Source of the DNA: Porphyra umbilicalis
Taxonomy: Eukaryota; Rhodophyta; Bangiophyceae; Bangiales; Bangiaceae
Reading direction: 5' to 3'
DNA: 64,000 nt
Assembly: GCA_002049455.2 (NCBI GenBank)
Contig: KV918975.1
Span: 1 to 64,000, forward strand
Position numbers and translations under genes: made by a program. The notes under the pieces were generated by a model. That model ran no database searches. It saw only the letters and a list, made by a program, of their open reading frames with translations, and was not told the origin of the DNA. Positions 61,368-64,000 of the stretch are shown piece by piece (within the stretch, counting starts at the first letter, position 1; each line of letters starts with the position of its first letter).

Positions 61368-62051
61368 TAGGACAGGGTTCTCTCAAAGTGTAGTGATGCA
61401 CACATATACTTAGATCAAGGGACTTGCTCTCCGTTTCAGAGGTGGCAGTCTGCATTCGTGTCCTCAGGGATCTGAAGGCGTATCAGGGTCGCGATGACGC
61501 TAAAAGCGAATGAGGTTACGTGGCTGAGAAGGACTGTCCTGCCACAGGGGTCACTGGGCCCGGACGGCGCCTGCCCCCGCGCCCCCCCCACCGCCCCGAG
61601 TTGCGCACAGCGACCAGGCGCAGCGACATCCGGGGTTTCACCCGCCCACGATGACCCGCAGGCGATCGTGCCTGCGCGCCGGCTTCTGTTGCGGGTGGTG
61701 GTTGCTGATGCCATCTAGCGGCGCGGTTAGAGGCGCCCCATCGCGCGGCGGTCGGTCCCACCTGCCCGCCCGTGCGTCGTGTCGGCCGCCGCGCCCGCCG
61801 TGCGCAGGTGTGCTGCGTGGCGGAGTGACGGCCCCGCCCGTGGGCGTCGCGCGACGCCAGCGGGCCGCTGCCGCTGCGGTGGCGGAGGCAGCACCCCTTT
61901 CCCCGCCCCACACCCTTCCCACCACGGCAACGTAGCTGTACGTGCCCCCGAGCGCGCTCGCGGCCATCGAGCCGGCCGGCATGCCCGGTGTCGATGCGCC
62001 GCCGAGCGCGCCACCGCCCTGAAGGCCAGGGTATTGCACGCACGTGCCTGG

Positions 62052-62699
62052 AATGATCACATCGACCTTGCGGCGTGCTGGTCTTGCGGAACGGTTTCAA
62101 GTGCGAACTTGGAAACAATCAATTCCAAATCGACTGGTGTAATGGACATTCGAGTCCGTCGGCTCCTGCTGGCTACAGCCGAAAGCGACGCCACAGTCGA
62201 GTTGGGCCACGTCTTTCCCCTTCGTCGGCGACGCCCCACGCCCCCCAGCCTTGTCCGAATGACCAGCTGGCCCCCTACGCTGCCCTGTGGCAGATGGCCG
62301 CCTCTCCGTCGCCGTTTCTGTACGACAGCACAAATTCGAGGATTCCTCAGTACGCCCGCAGCGCGATACGAGCGTACGCTGCGGGTATCATGGTAGGCCC
62401 AAGCTGCGCCCCCAAATGGACTTCTTCCCCGGCCGTGCACAGCCTGCTGCATGGACCATCCAGGGAGGCTATCCTGGTTCCGCGAAAGTGGCGCCAAGGG
62501 TTCAATTTCAGGCTGTCTGGCTCGGCAACGAGGCGTCGGCAACGAGGGGAGGGCGACGAAGAGCATTGTTAACAATGAGATGCTATCCCCATATTCAAGC
62601 CACGTTGCACAACGTGTCCCATTAAGCACCTGAAGTCCGACGTAACACCACTTTTTAGACGAAGAAGCCCTTTTTTTGTTCGGGCCATGGAAATCGAAC
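62052..62699. other. Intergenic, no gene seen
   Basis: Short overlapping frames only. No repeat shared with the window was recognised. Confidence 0.4.
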
Positions 62700-63331
62700 T
62701 ATGGTGCGTGTCCCAAAAATGAGACATGCGCGTTTTCTGAAGGACTGACACATCACTGCACGGGGGCAGGCGGCGTGGGGTACGAGAAAATTCTCGACTG
62801 CCCTCCATGGAAAGAGCCTCTCCCGACGCGTGCGTAGCTGACAACTCCTTAATACCCGCCTGCGGGCCCTGTTCTGTGGACCTCTCAGATAGCCCCGATC
62901 TTGGAGCCAGTCTTTTTCAGGTTCTAGGGGTTAAAGGTTTGCAACGCCAAAGCTCATATGCTGACTGGAGCTTCGATGAGGGGTGTCCCAAATCGTGTTT
63001 TCCTCACAGGGGGCTACATGCGGGTCTTTTTCACGTTTTTATTGGTAAGGTGGTGCTCTTTTCTTCGTGCACAAATTGTCAGCACATGCCTGCTCTAGTA
63101 TCTGTGCATTTGATTGGCCCGCGTGATCGTCACCTGTCGAAGTTGCAATGAATGACACTTTCCCCCATGACACGTCAGGATGTGCCGCCTCTGCTCACAC
63201 TGTCAGGGGCTGTTCTGGAAGCATAGTGGGACCGAGTGGGTCACATTACATTATCGGACCGTTGCAGAAGGCCAGTGGGCCGAGAAAAAAAGAAAAAACC
63301 GCCATGTCTCATTTTTGGGACACGCACCATA
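62700..63331. mobile_element. 632-bp TIR element, copy 2
   Basis: Same length, orientation and ends as copy 1 (1410-2041), with TA duplicated at both ends. A few substitutions separate them. No coding frame is credible. The frames at 62807-63151 and 1544-1861 are homologous but have no domain and diverge without codon bias. Confidence 0.85.
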
Positions 63332-63401
63332 CCTACTTGATTCTGGCTTCCGCTGACCAAGAATAGCTGTGCGGCTATCGCTTTTCTATTTCGAGTCGGA
63401 A

Positions 63402-63835
63402 TATGGTGCGTGTCCCAAAAAGGAGACATGCGCGTTTTCTGAACGACTGATACATCACTGCACGGGGGCAGGTGGGGTGGGGTACGAGAAAATTCTCGAC
63501 TGCCCTCCATGGAAAGAGCCTCTCCCGACGCGTTCTTGGCTGACAACTCCTTAGTACCCGCCTGTGGGCACTGTTCTGTGGACCTCTCAGATAGCCCCGA
63601 TCTTGGAGCCAGTGTTTTTCAGGTTCTTGGGGTTACAGGTTTTCAACGCCAAAGCTCATGTGCTAACTGGAGCTTCGATGAGGGGTGTCCCAAATCGCGT
63701 TTTCTTCACAGGGGGCTACATGGGGGTCTTTTTCACGTTTTTATTGGTAAGGTCGTGCCCTTTTCTTCGTGCAAGAACTGTCAGCACATGCCTGCTCTAG
63801 TATCCGGGAATTTGATTGGGGCGCGTGGTCGTCAC
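63402..63835. mobile_element. 632-bp TIR element, copy 3, truncated
   Basis: Begins TATGGTGCGTGTCCC like the others, but homology stops at GTCGTCAC (63835), where family-E element 3 begins 5 bp later. The right third and right TIR are missing within the window. Confidence 0.8.
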
Positions 63836-63840
63836 ATGTT

Positions 63841-64000
63841 CCCTGGCCTTTAGGACAGGGTGCTCTCAAAGTGTAGTGATGCACAAATATACTTAGATAT
63901 CGAGACTTGATCTCCGTTTCAGAAATGGCAGTCTGCATTCGTGTCCTGAGGGGTCTGAGGGCATGTCAGTGTTGGAAGGGTCGCGATGACGCTAAAAGCG
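63841..64000. mobile_element. TIR element family E, copy 3, cut by window end
   Basis: Begins CCCTGGCCTTTAGGACAGGG and follows copy 2 through GGGTCGCGATGACGCTAAAAGCG at the window edge. It provides an uninterrupted example of the site that is filled in copy 2. Confidence 0.8.

Larger units (their letters stand above)
59945..62031. mobile_element. TIR element family E, copy 2, interrupted
   Basis: Starts CCCTGGCCTT, is interrupted after TTTA by the 1411-bp element (59957-61367), and resumes GGACAGGGTGCTCTC at 61370. It ends at the inverse GAAGGCCAGGG (62031), with shared sequence on to CACGTGCCTGGA. Copy 1 (9206-10529) and copy 3 (63841 on) show the uninterrupted CCCTGGCCTTTAGGACAGGG. Confidence 0.75.

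Overview
The window is GC-rich eukaryotic nuclear DNA dominated by nested transposable elements and minisatellites. Host genes are sparse: one confident gene (nicastrin) and one weak candidate. The high GC, a single-exon nicastrin, alanine- and glycine-rich proteins, and mixed Ty1/copia, Ty3/gypsy and PIF/Harbinger elements fit a Bangiales-type red alga such as Porphyra/Pyropia. That assignment is inference; no rRNA or organelle gene is present to confirm it.

Layout. 1-6.3 kb: DNA elements with terminal inverted repeats (TIRs), four of them sharing a TAGTTAA-like end and separated by G-runs. 7.7-8.9 kb: a possible alanine-rich gene on the minus strand, broken at a G8 run. 9.0-10.7 kb: a TIR element (family E) between 185-bp direct repeats. 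11.5-14.0 kb: intact nicastrin, the gamma-secretase scaffold. 15.0-23.6 kb: a ~750-bp-arm foldback palindrome whose right arm holds a near-complete Ty1/copia element (16419-23284, 313-bp LTRs, GCCGC target duplication). 25.1-40.6 kb: a retroelement graveyard. It has two opposite-facing copies of an element encoding an unrecognised gag-like protein (one open, one broken), a decayed Ty3/gypsy chromovirus pol, a minus-strand chimera of copia-type gag and chromodomain interrupted by a solo LTR, and a gypsy RT-RNaseH remnant. 41.2-43.5 kb: a broken Ulp1-like protease gene. 43.6-48.7 kb: GC-rich repeats and anonymous sequence. 48.7-57.2 kb: a PIF/Harbinger-like transposase (plus strand) and a Myb/SANT-like partner (minus strand) converging on a 2.9-kb minisatellite of 140-bp units with a 700-bp higher-order period. 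57.3-58.1 kb: a second minisatellite with a palindromic core. 59.3-64.0 kb: nested TIR elements where empty and filled sites can be compared directly.

How the parts relate. The Harbinger pair is the only plausible cooperating system: in that superfamily the transposase and a Myb-like protein act together. The small TIR elements have no internal gene and TA target duplications, so they would need a transposase from elsewhere. Most retroelement genes carry stops, frameshifts or substituted catalytic residues. All alignments and counts were made by eye.
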